This document shows, piece after piece, positions 1 to 7,343 of a DNA stretch of 64,000 nucleotides; within the stretch, counting starts at the first letter, position 1; each line of letters opens with the position of its first letter. The stretch comes from Ructibacterium sp965146665 (GTDB lineage: Bacteria; Bacillota; Clostridia; Monoglobales; Monoglobaceae): positions 1-64,000 of the forward strand of contig CBCTHE010000012.1 of NCBI GenBank assembly GCA_965146665.1, written 5' to 3'. The notes beneath the pieces were generated by a model. The model was not told the DNA's origin and made no database searches. It saw nothing but the letters and a program-made list of their open reading frames with translations. A program made the position numbers and the translations under genes.

Positions 1-263
1 GCCATGTAATTTATATCAACTTCCGGCGGCGTTGGTATATAATAAGCATCCGGCAACGGCAGTCCATGCTCTTCCGTGGTCTCCTTTATCATCCGCTTGC
101 AGTAGATGATATGATTGCGCACCAGATACATATTTGATCCGTCCGGCCAGGCCGGGTCATTGCATCCATACAGATTGATTGCCTGCCAGTGTCTTACCTC
201 CCTGACAAGCTCCGCCGCATACTCTTTGACAAGCACTTCCGGGCTCTTCTGCTTTTGTTCCAT
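1..263 (-). CDS. Phage-type hypothetical protein, 3' end outside window
   Basis: Partial gene of 87 visible codons that runs off the left edge. The ATG at 263 follows a good ribosome binding site (GAGGTGA). The visible product starts MEQKQKSPEVLVKEYAAELV and contains HWQAINLYGCNDPAW and NHIIYCKRMIKE. I recognise this as a style of small protein seen beside replication genes of Clostridia prophages, but I know no function. It lies downstream of the helicase gene in the same direction and probably belongs to the early replication operon. Confidence 0.6.
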   Translation of the reverse strand, partial: MEQKQKSPEVLVKEYAAELVREVRHWQAINLYGCNDPAWPDGSNMYLVRNHIIYCKRMIKETTEEHGLPLPDAYYIPTPPEVDINYM

Positions 264-287
264 CTCTGTCACCTCAAAAATATGTAA

Positions 288-397
288 AACCGGGACGGAT
301 TGCACCGCGTTAGAAAAAATCACAATTCTGAAATTTGGAAAAAGGAGGTTTTCACCTACCTTTCTCATTTTAATTTTTTAATATTTCCGTCCCGGTT
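288..397. repeat. 12-bp inverted repeat bracketing 86 bp
   Basis: AACCGGGACGGA at 288-299 is the exact reverse complement of TCCGTCCCGGTT at 386-397. It lies in the 161-bp gap between the phage helicase and the partial gene at the left edge, so it would form a large stem-loop in the leftward transcript. The AT-rich interior holds a small hairpin (AGGTGAAAACCT on the minus strand). The role is unknown: it could be an RNA processing site or a structured leader. Confidence 0.6.
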
Positions 398-424
398 ATT
401 ACCTTAGTTAGTAATTCTCATCTG

Positions 425-1840
425 TTAATAATCATCTCTTACACCATCATTATCTGCATCTTTCTTTTTAAGTTTTGGCATCCCCTTTTGCGGAGCGCTG
501 AATTCCTCCCATGACATGAATGACGTCACACTTTTGTCCCATCCAAGCTCCAAGGTTCCGGTTTCTCCGTCTCGGTTCTTGGCTATAATGAGTTCCGCTT
601 TTCCGTGATTCTCTTCTGTTGGTTTGTAGTACTCCTCCCGGTGTATCAGCATTACAACGTCCGCATCCTGCTCAATATCACCAGATTCCCGTACATCACT
701 CAACTGCGGCCGGTTAGACTTTCTTTCATTTCCTGCCCGCGAAAGCTGAGACAAAAGCACAACCGGACATTTGATTTTATCTGCCAGAATCTTTGCGGCC
801 CGTGTCATTTCTCCTATCTGCAATCTCCGCTCCCGTGTTGCTGTCGCAGGAGATAAAAGGTGTAGGTGGTCAATCATGACGCATCCGATATGTGTTCTTT
901 GGTCGGCAAGTTTTGTATTCATCCCGTAACATATATTTGCTATTGTCTGCATTGTTTGGAAGCCACTATCGTCAATGTACATGCTGTCCGGAAAAAACTT
1001 CCCAACCTCATCTGCGATCCTGATATATTCATCGTCAGATACATTTGCGGTTTTTAAGCGCTGTGATTTGATCCGCGTTTTTGCGGAAACAATTCTTTTC
1101 ATAATTTCGTAGTTGCGCATCTCCAAGGAAAACAGCATAACTGTTTTACCGGATATTGCAATATTTGATGCTATGTTAAGTCCAAGCGCCGTCTTTCCCA
1201 TGCTGGGCCTGCCGCCCAGAACATACAGCTTTCCGGGCTCCAATCCACCGGTCATTAAATCTAAGTCATCAAATCCGGTGGATATTCCGGGCAGCTTATC
1301 GCCCGATCTCTGTCTGCGCTCCAGTTCTTCCAGAAACGCACCGCCGGATTCCGCGATACTGTGAACATGGTTAATCTGCGTTTGATCTGCCAATATTTCT
1401 GACAACACATAGTCCGACACTTGCCGTACCTTTCGGCTCATATCGTACAGCCCATCCTTCGCCTTCTCGTATCCGTCAATCATTTTTCTGCGCGTTGCAC
1501 AGTCGCGTACAACCCACGCATATTTGGCAAGCCGCTCTGAATCAGAGCTTGGCACAAAGTCCACTACTTCCGTCATGTGCTCTATGTAGGCCCTAATATC
1601 CAGTTCATTGCTCTTGCCCATCTGTACTAGTTTTTTCTTGATCATAACGAGGTCAATGCTCTGATTCTCTGCCATGCAAAGTCCGTATGCAATATACAAA
1701 TCCCGATGATCGGAAAAATAGAAATCGTCCGGTTTTAGATATCGTTGTACCTTGAACAAGCACTGCTGGTTGAGAAACAGCGCACCCAAGACTGCCATTT
1801 CCGCCTCTTTGCTGTACGGAAGCTCTTTATTTTTTCCCAC
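425..1840 (-). CDS. Phage replicative DNA helicase, DnaB family
   Basis: 471-residue DnaB-type hexameric helicase that would unwind the element's replication fork. The N-terminal DnaB domain (SKEAEMAVLGALFLN, about residues 10-100) is followed by a linker and a RecA-like ATPase domain. Walker A is GGRPSMGKTALGLN (about residue 210) and Walker B-like is CVMIDHLHLL. SQLSRAGNERKSNRPQLSDVRESGDIEQDADVVMLIHR is reduced here to its key parts: an SQLSR box and a DVRESG box. Length is typical. The start is GTG, overlapping the TAG of the upstream initiator gene by one base and preceded by AGAGGTGA. The host has its own dnaB at 32873-34246, so this copy belongs to the mobile element. Confidence 0.9.
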   Translation of the reverse strand: MGKNKELPYSKEAEMAVLGALFLNQQCLFKVQRYLKPDDFYFSDHRDLYIAYGLCMAENQSIDLVMIKKKLVQMGKSNELDIRAYIEHMTEVVDFVPSSDSERLAKYAWVVRDCATRRKMIDGYEKAKDGLYDMSRKVRQVSDYVLSEILADQTQINHVHSIAESGGAFLEELERRQRSGDKLPGISTGFDDLDLMTGGLEPGKLYVLGGRPSMGKTALGLNIASNIAISGKTVMLFSLEMRNYEIMKRIVSAKTRIKSQRLKTANVSDDEYIRIADEVGKFFPDSMYIDDSGFQTMQTIANICYGMNTKLADQRTHIGCVMIDHLHLLSPATATRERRLQIGEMTRAAKILADKIKCPVVLLSQLSRAGNERKSNRPQLSDVRESGDIEQDADVVMLIHREEYYKPTEENHGKAELIIAKNRDGETGTLELGWDKSVTSFMSWEEFSAPQKGMPKLKKKDADNDGVRDDY

Positions 1841-2664
1841 TACATATCACCTCTCATCTGGGCAAGCATCCGTTTTGTCTCGTCCGCGTCAGGTGTTGCG
1901 CTTACGCGCACTTCCGTATTACTCCCCTTGTTTTCGTCATCGTCCAAGTACCCCAAAAAATACGCCTTTTGTCCGACAAAATTTGTAGATCGCACTATGT
2001 ATTGCTTATCTGTTCCCACTGCCTCAATCTCCGCAATGTATCTGTCAAGGGCTCGCAGTACCGCGTCAGCACCATGCGCCTTGGCGGCCTTGACAAAATT
2101 CTTTTCGGTTTGAGGACGGTTAAACCGGTTGGGATATTTGCTCCAAAATTCTTCAAACGCGCGTATATATATATTATTTATATTATTATTTACCTTTTTC
2201 TTTTTGTTGGCTTTACCGTTGGAGTTGTGCTGGCTGTCACGCTGTCTCAAATTATCGTTTTCCTCTGATAATACGTGCGTTTCCGCTGTCTGTTCCGCTG
2301 GCGTTGCGTTGGTTGTCTCGCTGGCGCGTTGCGGTCTTTCTGAAACTGGTTGATACAGTCCAAAATTAGTAACGGTTACAACACTATGATGGTTGTTGGA
2401 TGCGACACTGATAAGGCCATAAGCAACCAATTTTTCGATACTGCATCTGACCTGTGACGGCGTGATCCGCAATTCCGCCGCAAGCTCATGTCTGCTTAGC
2501 ACACATTGGCCAATGCCAAGAGCAACTGACCGACCATTAAAATATACAGTCTCCGGCTGGAATCGCGCGTTGTACAAAATACGCAGAAAGCATTGCAAGG
2601 ATGATCCGTTGTGCATAACCGGATGGGAATAGAGCGCCCTCGGAAGCATAATATAACCATTCAC
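1840..2664 (-). CDS. Phage replication initiator / replisome organiser
   Basis: 274 residues. The N-terminal half reads as a winged helix-turn-helix (LSRHELAAELRITPSQVRCS followed by KLVAYGLISV), as in phage replisome-organiser proteins. A low-complexity N/K-rich linker (about residues 150-168) leads to a C-terminal FEEFWSKYPNRF...Y-type domain common in phage replication proteins that load the helicase. The start is GTG with AAGGAG seven bases upstream. It directly precedes the helicase (one-base overlap), the usual initiator-helicase pairing. The family is inferred from layout and motifs, so the exact class (DnaD-like or other) is open. Confidence 0.7.
   Translation of the reverse strand: MNGYIMLPRALYSHPVMHNGSSLQCFLRILYNARFQPETVYFNGRSVALGIGQCVLSRHELAAELRITPSQVRCSIEKLVAYGLISVASNNHHSVVTVTNFGLYQPVSERPQRASETTNATPAEQTAETHVLSEENDNLRQRDSQHNSNGKANKKKKVNNNINNIYIRAFEEFWSKYPNRFNRPQTEKNFVKAAKAHGADAVLRALDRYIAEIEAVGTDKQYIVRSTNFVGQKAYFLGYLDDDENKGSNTEVRVSATPDADETKRMLAQMRGDM
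2164..2206. other. AT-only tract inside the initiator gene
   Basis: A run of about 30 bases of pure A/T (TATATATATATTATTTATAT...) followed by a T-rich stretch lies inside the coding sequence and encodes the Asn/Ile/Lys-rich linker. In several Firmicute phages the replication origin lies inside the initiator gene, so this is a candidate DNA-unwinding element. That is inference only. Confidence 0.35.
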
Positions 2665-2665
2665 G

Positions 2666-2983
2666 TCATGTCTCCTTTATCGAATCCATAAGAATAAATA
2701 TTTCTCTCAAATTCTTTAAGTCTCGCTTAAATTTGTTAGCCATCCTGATCTGTTCGATCAGTGTTGCTCTTATTATTGTTTCCGATTCTGGGCTCACTGA
2801 GAGATGGTGGAGCTGTTCCGTTGCCATATAAGCCATATCTTGATACTTAACCATAAGATAATCAATCAAATCCGCGTTGCGTATGCCTTGACAAATTGTG
2901 TCATTTATAGTATCATAATGATGTTGTGATGTTTTCCCGTTCTGCGTTGCACCGCAGGCGGGATTTTTTTGTCCTTTTTTCAT
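2666..2983 (-). CDS. Small phage hypothetical protein
   Basis: 105 residues, mostly helical and polar, with no recognised motif. ATG with GGAGGAGAG upstream. Its start overlaps the stop of the membrane-protein gene by four bases (ATGA), and its stop lies one base before the initiator's GTG. It is therefore translationally coupled within the early operon. Function unknown. Confidence 0.6.
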   Translation of the reverse strand: MKKGQKNPACGATQNGKTSQHHYDTINDTICQGIRNADLIDYLMVKYQDMAYMATEQLHHLSVSPESETIIRATLIEQIRMANKFKRDLKNLREIFILMDSIKET

Positions 2984-3156
2984 CTCTCTCCTCCTCCATC
3001 CAGCGTATAAAACAGCTTAAAACACACTGCCGCCCACGCTGCCGCCACGATGATCCACCCGACCGGTATATCCCGGCTCTCTCCCATTATCACCAGCGCC
3101 CAGCCTGTCACTATGGAGATTACCCCCGTGGCCAGCAGGGCTACTTTTCTTTTCAT
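2980..3156 (-). CDS. Small two-helix membrane protein of the element
   Basis: 58 residues starting MKRKVALLATG, with two hydrophobic stretches (about residues 5-23 and 31-49) separated by GESRDIPVG. I chose the ATG at 3156 because GGGAGGTG lies at the correct distance; a longer in-frame start exists at 3171. It overlaps its neighbours by four bases on both sides (ATGA), so it is part of the early operon. Function unknown. Confidence 0.5.
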   Translation of the reverse strand: MKRKVALLATGVISIVTGWALVIMGESRDIPVGWIIVAAAWAAVCFKLFYTLDGGGER

Positions 3157-3398
3157 TGGTGCACCTCCCATTGTTCCTGTCTTCCATTTGGCGGAAAATA
3201 ATCAAATACCATATTTTTCGGCAAGTTAAGCAGATCTAGTATTCTGTATGCAAGATCAATCGGCCATGACCTGAGCCCGCGGAACCGGTCTCCAACGTAT
3301 GCCTCGCTTTTGTCCAGCGCCGCGGCGATTTCCGCATAAGTCAGCCCCGCCGCATATAGCTCTTTGTGCAATTCCGTAAACAACTTTTTCTTTCTCAT
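3153..3398 (-). CDS. Small helix-turn-helix-like protein
   Basis: 81 residues starting MRKKKLFTELHKELYAAGLT. The segment AEIAAALDKSEAYVGDRFRG has helix-turn-helix spacing and resembles small DNA-binding proteins encoded just downstream of cro in Firmicute phages. The ATG at 3398 is preceded by AGGAGGCC and lies next to the stop of the Cro-like gene, so I prefer it over the upstream in-frame start. Probable early regulator; target unknown. Confidence 0.55.
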   Translation of the reverse strand: MRKKKLFTELHKELYAAGLTYAEIAAALDKSEAYVGDRFRGLRSWPIDLAYRILDLLNLPKNMVFDYFPPNGRQEQWEVHQ

Positions 3399-3399
3399 A

Positions 3400-3621
3400 T
3401 TAGGCCTCCTTGTCAGATACTTGATTTTCCTGTGCGCAGATGTATTCAAAGGTAACCCCAAACACATCCGCGAGTTTCCGCGCCATGTCTATGCTCAATT
3501 TTTTTTGGCGCTCTCCGGTTTCGATCATGTTGTAGTACTGCCTAGTAATACCCACTACATCTGCTACCATTTGTTGCGTTATATTTTTGTTTATCCTTAA
3601 TTCACGCAAATATAACCTCAA
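3400..3621 (-). CDS. Cro-like XRE-family regulator
   Basis: 73 residues with a compact XRE helix-turn-helix (ITQQMVADVVGITRQYYNMIETGERQ-type pattern, about residues 13-40). The start is TTG at 3621 with GGGGGTGAC just upstream. It is the first gene of the leftward early operon and diverges from the repressor gene at 3810, the standard Cro/CI arrangement. It presumably binds the same operators between 3661 and 3777. Confidence 0.75.
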   Translation of the reverse strand: MRLYLRELRINKNITQQMVADVVGITRQYYNMIETGERQKKLSIDMARKLADVFGVTFEYICAQENQVSDKEA

Positions 3622-3660
3622 TTCGTCACCCCCATCCGTCTACATTTTGTTGACACCATG

Positions 3661-3689
3661 ATTATAGCAACAATTTGTAGCTTTGTCAA
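3661..3689 (-). promoter_or_regulatory. Leftward early promoter with operator in its spacer
   Basis: On the minus strand, TTGACA (3684-3689), 17-bp spacer, TATAAT (3661-3666): a near-perfect vegetative promoter for the Cro-like operon. The spacer contains the 17-bp near-palindrome AGCAACAATTTGTAGCT (3666-3682), which shares the half-site AGCAACAA with the rightward promoter's operator. Binding here would block RNA polymerase. Confidence 0.85.
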
Positions 3690-3748
3690 TAACTTTTTTT
3701 TAAATATTGTAGTTTTATATGATTTTTGTTAACTTTCTGTTGCATCTA

Positions 3749-3777
3749 TTGAAATAGCAACAAAAAGTTGCTATAAT
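3749..3777 (+). promoter_or_regulatory. Repressor promoter with operator dyad in its spacer
   Basis: TTGAAA (3749-3754), 17-bp spacer, TATAAT (3772-3777). The spacer is almost filled by TAGCAACAAAAAGTTGCTA (3755-3773), a perfect 7+7 dyad. It drives the repressor gene at 3810 and suggests autoregulation. Further half-sites (TTGTAG near 3707, GTTGC near 3739) lie between the two divergent promoters. Confidence 0.85.
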
Positions 3778-3809
3778 CTTTATATACTTTATTTGATGGG
3801 GTGTATTTT

Positions 3810-4142
3810 ATGTTTTCTGAACGATTAAGCCGTAGTAGACAGGATAAAGGATTATCTCAAAGCGATGTTGCTAAAAAACTCAATATTACCCGTCAGGCCT
3901 ACAACCATTATGAAACAGGCCAACGTCAACCAACTCAAGAGGTTCTCGTAAAACTGGCTGACCTGTATAGTGTGTCTGTAGATTATTTACTCGGTCGATC
4001 CGATGACCCTCATCCCTTATCACTTGACGAGCAAATGGAGGGAATTGAATTTGCCCTGTATGGCGAAGTGAAAGAATTGACGGATGAACAGAAGCAGGAA
4101 ATTCTGGATTATGTACGTTTTAAAAAACAGCAGGGAAAATAA
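3810..4142 (+). CDS. CI-type XRE-family repressor
   Basis: 110 residues. The N-terminal XRE helix-turn-helix (RSRQDKGLSQSDVAKKLNIT...YETGQRQPTQEVLVKLADLY) is followed by VDYLLGRSD and a short acidic C-terminal helix. There is no S24 autoprotease domain, so inactivation would rely on the ImmA-type peptidase next door. The ATG at 3810 has GGGG eight bases upstream; a GTG nine bases earlier is possible. It keeps the element silent by acting at 3661-3777. Confidence 0.85.
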   Translation: MFSERLSRSRQDKGLSQSDVAKKLNITRQAYNHYETGQRQPTQEVLVKLADLYSVSVDYLLGRSDDPHPLSLDEQMEGIEFALYGEVKELTDEQKQEILDYVRFKKQQGK

Positions 4143-4154
4143 TGGGGAATACAT

Positions 4155-4556
4155 ATGAATCTTTTAGAGTTATATGACCTCGCCGCCTCGCATGGCATCG
4201 GGGTCGATCACATGAAACTAAGAACAATGAAAGCTTTCTCTGTGCCTGGTAATATTGTAATAGATATGGCACAGCTTCCTACCCTGGCGGAAACCAAAGT
4301 ATGTTTTTCACATGAATTGGGGCATGAACTCAAAGCGGCATTTTATAATATTAAAAACACGCTGGAAACGCGGGAGAGGCAGGAGGAACGCGCTACCCGG
4401 TGGGCTGTTGACACCTTGATTCCTGCGGAAGCCTTGACGAAAGCTGTCCGCGCAGGATATAAAGAAGTATACGAACTTGCAGAGTATTTTGACGTTACGG
4501 AGGATTTTGTGCGCGAAGCCTATCGCATCCACAAATTAAAAGGAAATATAAATTAA
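4155..4556 (+). CDS. ImmA/IrrE-family metallopeptidase
   Basis: 133 residues with the zinc-protease motif H53-E54-L-G-H57 in CFSHELGHELK. In ICEBs1-type elements ImmA cleaves the XRE repressor to start induction. The gene lies 12 bases after the repressor gene, so the pair reads as a repressor/anti-repressor module. Length fits short ImmA proteins. The substrate is inferred from context. Confidence 0.85.
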   Translation: MNLLELYDLAASHGIGVDHMKLRTMKAFSVPGNIVIDMAQLPTLAETKVCFSHELGHELKAAFYNIKNTLETRERQEERATRWAVDTLIPAEALTKAVRAGYKEVYELAEYFDVTEDFVREAYRIHKLKGNIN

Positions 4557-4579
4557 ATCATACACAAAGGAGAAAAAAT

Positions 4580-5362
4580 ATGAAAACGTTCGATGGATTG
4601 ACACCGGATCAACTAAAACTTAGAAAGAAAAATTCTGAAATTTTAGGGATTGTTTTTATTATATTGGGTTTTATTCTGTTAGTGGTTCCTCTATTAGGGA
4701 TAGGTGCTATAGGGTTTGGTGTATACCAGGTTGTTATGTCATCTAAATATCACAAAGCATATCTACAGAAATTTCCAAAGGACATGAATTCAACAAATAT
4801 TACACCAACTTTTAATAACTTCCCCATTTCTGACTATGTGATTATTGATTTTGAAACCACCGGTCTAAATCCAAAAACGGATCGCATAATAGAGATCGGA
4901 GCTTTGAAAATACATAATGGCGAAATCGCGGATAAATTCTCTACCCTTGTTAACCCAATGAAAAATATTCCGAAAAGAATAACCGAGTTAACAGGCATAA
5001 CTACTGATATGCTTTTGGATGCCACATTTGAGGAACCCGCAATTACTGATTTGGTAAACTTCATAAACAAACTACCAATAACATCCTATAACATAGATTT
5101 TGATTTAACCTTCTTTAGAGAAACTTTGAACCGAATTAACTCAGTTGTATTATGTAACTGTATGTCCAAAGTCCAATCCTTTGATACCCTTAAAATAGCA
5201 CGTCAATATTTCGTGAACTTAGAAAATTATCGCTTAGAGACCGTCATGCAGTCAATAGAGCCAGATTTTATACAAACGCATCGTGCTTTAGATGATTGCT
5301 TTTCCGTCAAGAAAATACTGGATAATGTTCAAATCTCTAATATAAAGTGTGTGAAATATTAA
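4580..5362 (+). CDS. Membrane-anchored DEDDh 3'-5' exonuclease
   Basis: 260 residues. Residues 21-53 form one long or two short membrane helices (ILGIVFIILGFILLVVPLLG onward). A DnaQ-like exonuclease domain follows (about 84-255): ExoI DFETTG with D90 and E92, ExoII YNIDFD (D175), ExoIII HRALDD (H234, D239). All catalytic residues of the DEDDh class are present. Strong RBS AAAGGAG. It sits between the lysogeny control genes and the integrase, where phages often carry expressed cargo, and is AT-richer than host genes. It may degrade incoming nucleic acid at the membrane. That role is inference, not shown. Confidence 0.75.
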   Translation: MKTFDGLTPDQLKLRKKNSEILGIVFIILGFILLVVPLLGIGAIGFGVYQVVMSSKYHKAYLQKFPKDMNSTNITPTFNNFPISDYVIIDFETTGLNPKTDRIIEIGALKIHNGEIADKFSTLVNPMKNIPKRITELTGITTDMLLDATFEEPAITDLVNFINKLPITSYNIDFDLTFFRETLNRINSVVLCNCMSKVQSFDTLKIARQYFVNLENYRLETVMQSIEPDFIQTHRALDDCFSVKKILDNVQISNIKCVKY

Positions 5363-5400
5363 ATACATAAATACAGCAAACAAAGAGAGGGGAATGTATA

Positions 5401-5754
5401 ATGGCAAAAGCTAAAAATAAAGTAATTGCAGGAGCAAATATGGGTAAAGCGGTTTCCTCAGTTATGGGTAAACCGTATATTGTTATGGGTTTTACAAAAT
5501 CAGTATATCTGGATAATACAACAGTAGAGACTTACGAGGTTGTAACCGATGAACATCGAAAAAGCGCATCTTCTGGCGTTGCCCGTGGACTGATCGGCGG
5601 AGCACTTCTTGGCCCAGTAGGAATGCTTGCAGGCGGACTATCTGCAAAAAACAAGGGTATTTACCAGGTTGCAATCCAGTTTAAAAACGGAACAAAATCT
5701 TTGCTGGAAGTAGACGACAAAATATATAAAGCTATTATTGCAAGTTGTTTTTAA
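5401..5754 (+). CDS. Glycine-zipper small protein
   Basis: 117 residues. The central segment GVARGLIGGALLGPVGMLAG is glycine-rich with regular small-residue spacing, typical of glycine-zipper membrane-associating helices. It is flanked by two beta-like segments (YIVMGFTKSVYLDN and YQVAIQFKNGTKSLLEVDDK). RBS GAGGGGA. It follows the exonuclease gene by 38 bases on the same strand and may be co-expressed with it. No known function; it could act in superinfection immunity or envelope association. Confidence 0.6.
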   Translation: MAKAKNKVIAGANMGKAVSSVMGKPYIVMGFTKSVYLDNTTVETYEVVTDEHRKSASSGVARGLIGGALLGPVGMLAGGLSAKNKGIYQVAIQFKNGTKSLLEVDDKIYKAIIASCF

Positions 5755-5762
5755 ATAAAAAT

Positions 5763-5845
5763 CCCCCGTGCGGTAACACGGAGGAAACGATGGATATACA
5801 CCAATAGGCGCACACCCAACCACGAAACAATTATACCATGTGCGC
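5763..5845. promoter_or_regulatory. Two hairpins upstream of the integrase
   Basis: CCCCCGTG (5763-5770) pairs with CACGGAGG (5777-5784), with a T-rich flank on the minus strand. GCGCACA (5808-5814) is the exact complement of TGTGCGC (5839-5845). They occupy the gap between the cargo genes and int and may separate int transcription from the cargo genes. I see no clear terminator or promoter on the plus strand. Confidence 0.4.
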
Positions 5846-5881
5846 TTATGTATGTCAAATATTATCTAGGGAGATGATAAC

Positions 5882-6955
5882 ATGAGCAAACGCATCAATA
5901 CAGCGGTCTGGCAGGAAAAGTACAAACGTTGGCAAATCAACGTCCAGAAGGATGGGATCAGAAAATCATTTTATAGCTCCACTCCGGGGCGTACCGGCCA
6001 GCGGGAAGCAAATAAAAAAGCGGATCAATGGCTTGACGGCGACATACAGAATCCATCAGCCGCCGTTAACGTCTTGTATGCCGCATATCTAGAATCCGTA
6101 AGGCAGACGACATCAACGAGTAATTTTTTAAAAATAAAATCAATCGGGGAGGTTTGGATCTTACCAAACATTGGTCATCTTAAAATTGGCAAACTTACGG
6201 AGGCCCATCTGCAAAAAATCATTGACAGCGCTTGTGCAAAAGGTCTTGCAAAAAAGAGCTTGCTTAATATAAGGGCAACAATTATGGCATTTGTCAAGTA
6301 TTGCAGAAAAGCAAAAGCGACAGATCTTATACCGGAGGATCTGACTATTCCACACAGCGCAAGGTCAAAGGGGCATAGAATACTACAGCCTGACGATCTC
6401 AAAACCCTATTTACCGTTGATTCAACAATCTATAACGGCAAGCGGATCAAGGATCCGCTCATAAACGCTTATCGGTTCCAGGTGTTGACCGGTTTGCGTC
6501 CCGGCGAGCTATTTGATCTTAAATGGTCAAATATCAAAGGCAGAGCGGTTAAAATCACAGGATCGCAAAACTGGTTAGGTGAAATCACAAACGGAAAAAA
6601 CGAAAACGCGCTGCGTCGATTTACAATGTGCGAAAATGCTTATCAAGTGTTGCAGGATCAAAGAGCAATGAAAATAAATAATAGCATTTATGTTTTCGGC
6701 GAATTGAGCCAATCGCTCTATTACAACGCATGGAAACGGTACTGCAAATCAAATGGACTGTCCGATGTTACCCCATATGAGTTACGGCATACATTTGTCT
6801 CCATTGCAAAGCAACTCCCAGAGGGAGATGTCAAGGCACTTGTTGGCCATAGCCAGAGCATGGATACATTTGGCATATACGGACATGAGATGACAGGCGA
6901 TGCTGACAGAGTTGCCGATAATTTGAACACTGTATTTGATACCATACTAGGATAG
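5882..6955 (+). CDS. int: Tyrosine-family integrase
   Basis: 357 residues. An N-terminal arm-binding region (about 1-60) precedes a SAM-like core-binding domain (about 60-165) and a catalytic domain with R206 in LTGLRPGEL, R302 in ELRHTF, VGHS and nucleophile Y333 in FGIYGHEM. The first His of the HxxR box is Tyr (PYELRH), a substitution I have seen in other Firmicute integrases. It is the last gene of the element, ending about 70 bp from the 3' end of tRNA-Glu, the usual position for tRNA-targeting integrases. RBS GGGAGATGA. Confidence 0.92.
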   Translation: MSKRINTAVWQEKYKRWQINVQKDGIRKSFYSSTPGRTGQREANKKADQWLDGDIQNPSAAVNVLYAAYLESVRQTTSTSNFLKIKSIGEVWILPNIGHLKIGKLTEAHLQKIIDSACAKGLAKKSLLNIRATIMAFVKYCRKAKATDLIPEDLTIPHSARSKGHRILQPDDLKTLFTVDSTIYNGKRIKDPLINAYRFQVLTGLRPGELFDLKWSNIKGRAVKITGSQNWLGEITNGKNENALRRFTMCENAYQVLQDQRAMKINNSIYVFGELSQSLYYNAWKRYCKSNGLSDVTPYELRHTFVSIAKQLPEGDVKALVGHSQSMDTFGIYGHEMTGDADRVADNLNTVFDTILG

Positions 6956-6986
6956 TGTGTTAAAAAGTGTGTTATTGTGCAAAAAG

Positions 6987-7020
6987 AAAACCCCGCAAAC
7001 CTTATAGTTTGCGGGGTTTT
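6987..7020. terminator. Bidirectional terminator between int and tRNA-Glu
   Basis: A 14-bp perfect stem (AAAACCCCGCAAAC / GTTTGCGGGGTTTT) with loop CTTATA and T-runs on both sides. It can end int from the left and the tRNA operon from the right. Confidence 0.9.
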
Positions 7021-7022
7021 CT

Positions 7023-7097
7023 TGGTGACTCCTAGGGGATTCGAACCCCTGTAGCCGCCGTGAGAGGGCGGAGTCTTAACCACTTGACCAAGGAGCC
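7023..7097 (-). tRNA. tRNA-Glu (anticodon CTC)
   Basis: A complete cloverleaf reads on the minus strand: acceptor GGCTCCT / AGGAGTC, anticodon stem CCGCC / GGCGG with loop CTCTCAC, T-loop GGTTCGAATCC, discriminator A and encoded CCA. Anticodon CTC reads GAG codons. Its 3' end faces the integrase, so it is the probable integration target of the element at 1-7022. Confidence 0.95.
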
Positions 7098-7120
7098 ATA
7101 TGTCCCACAAAAGTGGAACC

Positions 7121-7197
7121 TGGTAGCGGTAACTGGATTTGAACCAGTGACACTACGGGTATGAACCGTATGCTCTAGCCAACTGAGCTATACCGCC
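7121..7197 (-). tRNA. tRNA-Met (anticodon CAT, elongator type)
   Basis: 77 nt including encoded CCA. Acceptor starts GGCGGTA, anticodon stem TACGG / CCGTA with loop TTCATAC, T-loop GGTTCAAATCC. It resembles Firmicute elongator Met tRNA rather than the initiator. A lysidine-modified Ile tRNA cannot be fully excluded from sequence alone. It is cotranscribed with tRNA-Glu. Confidence 0.9.
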
Positions 7198-7232
7198 AAA
7201 CATTAGCTTGTCTCTTCATGAGCACAAGCGTT

Positions 7233-7261
7233 ATTTTAACAGAATTCTCGGCTTCTGTCAA
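7233..7261 (-). promoter_or_regulatory. tRNA operon promoter
   Basis: Minus-strand TTGACA (7256-7261), 17-bp spacer, TAAAAT (7233-7238), about 35 bp upstream of tRNA-Met. Confidence 0.88.
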
Positions 7262-7343
7262 GGGTTTTTGAAAAAATTTTTGAACTTTTTTTCATATCCC
7301 GGCTAAACATTGCAGTTTCGTTACTCATCAGTTACAACTCACA

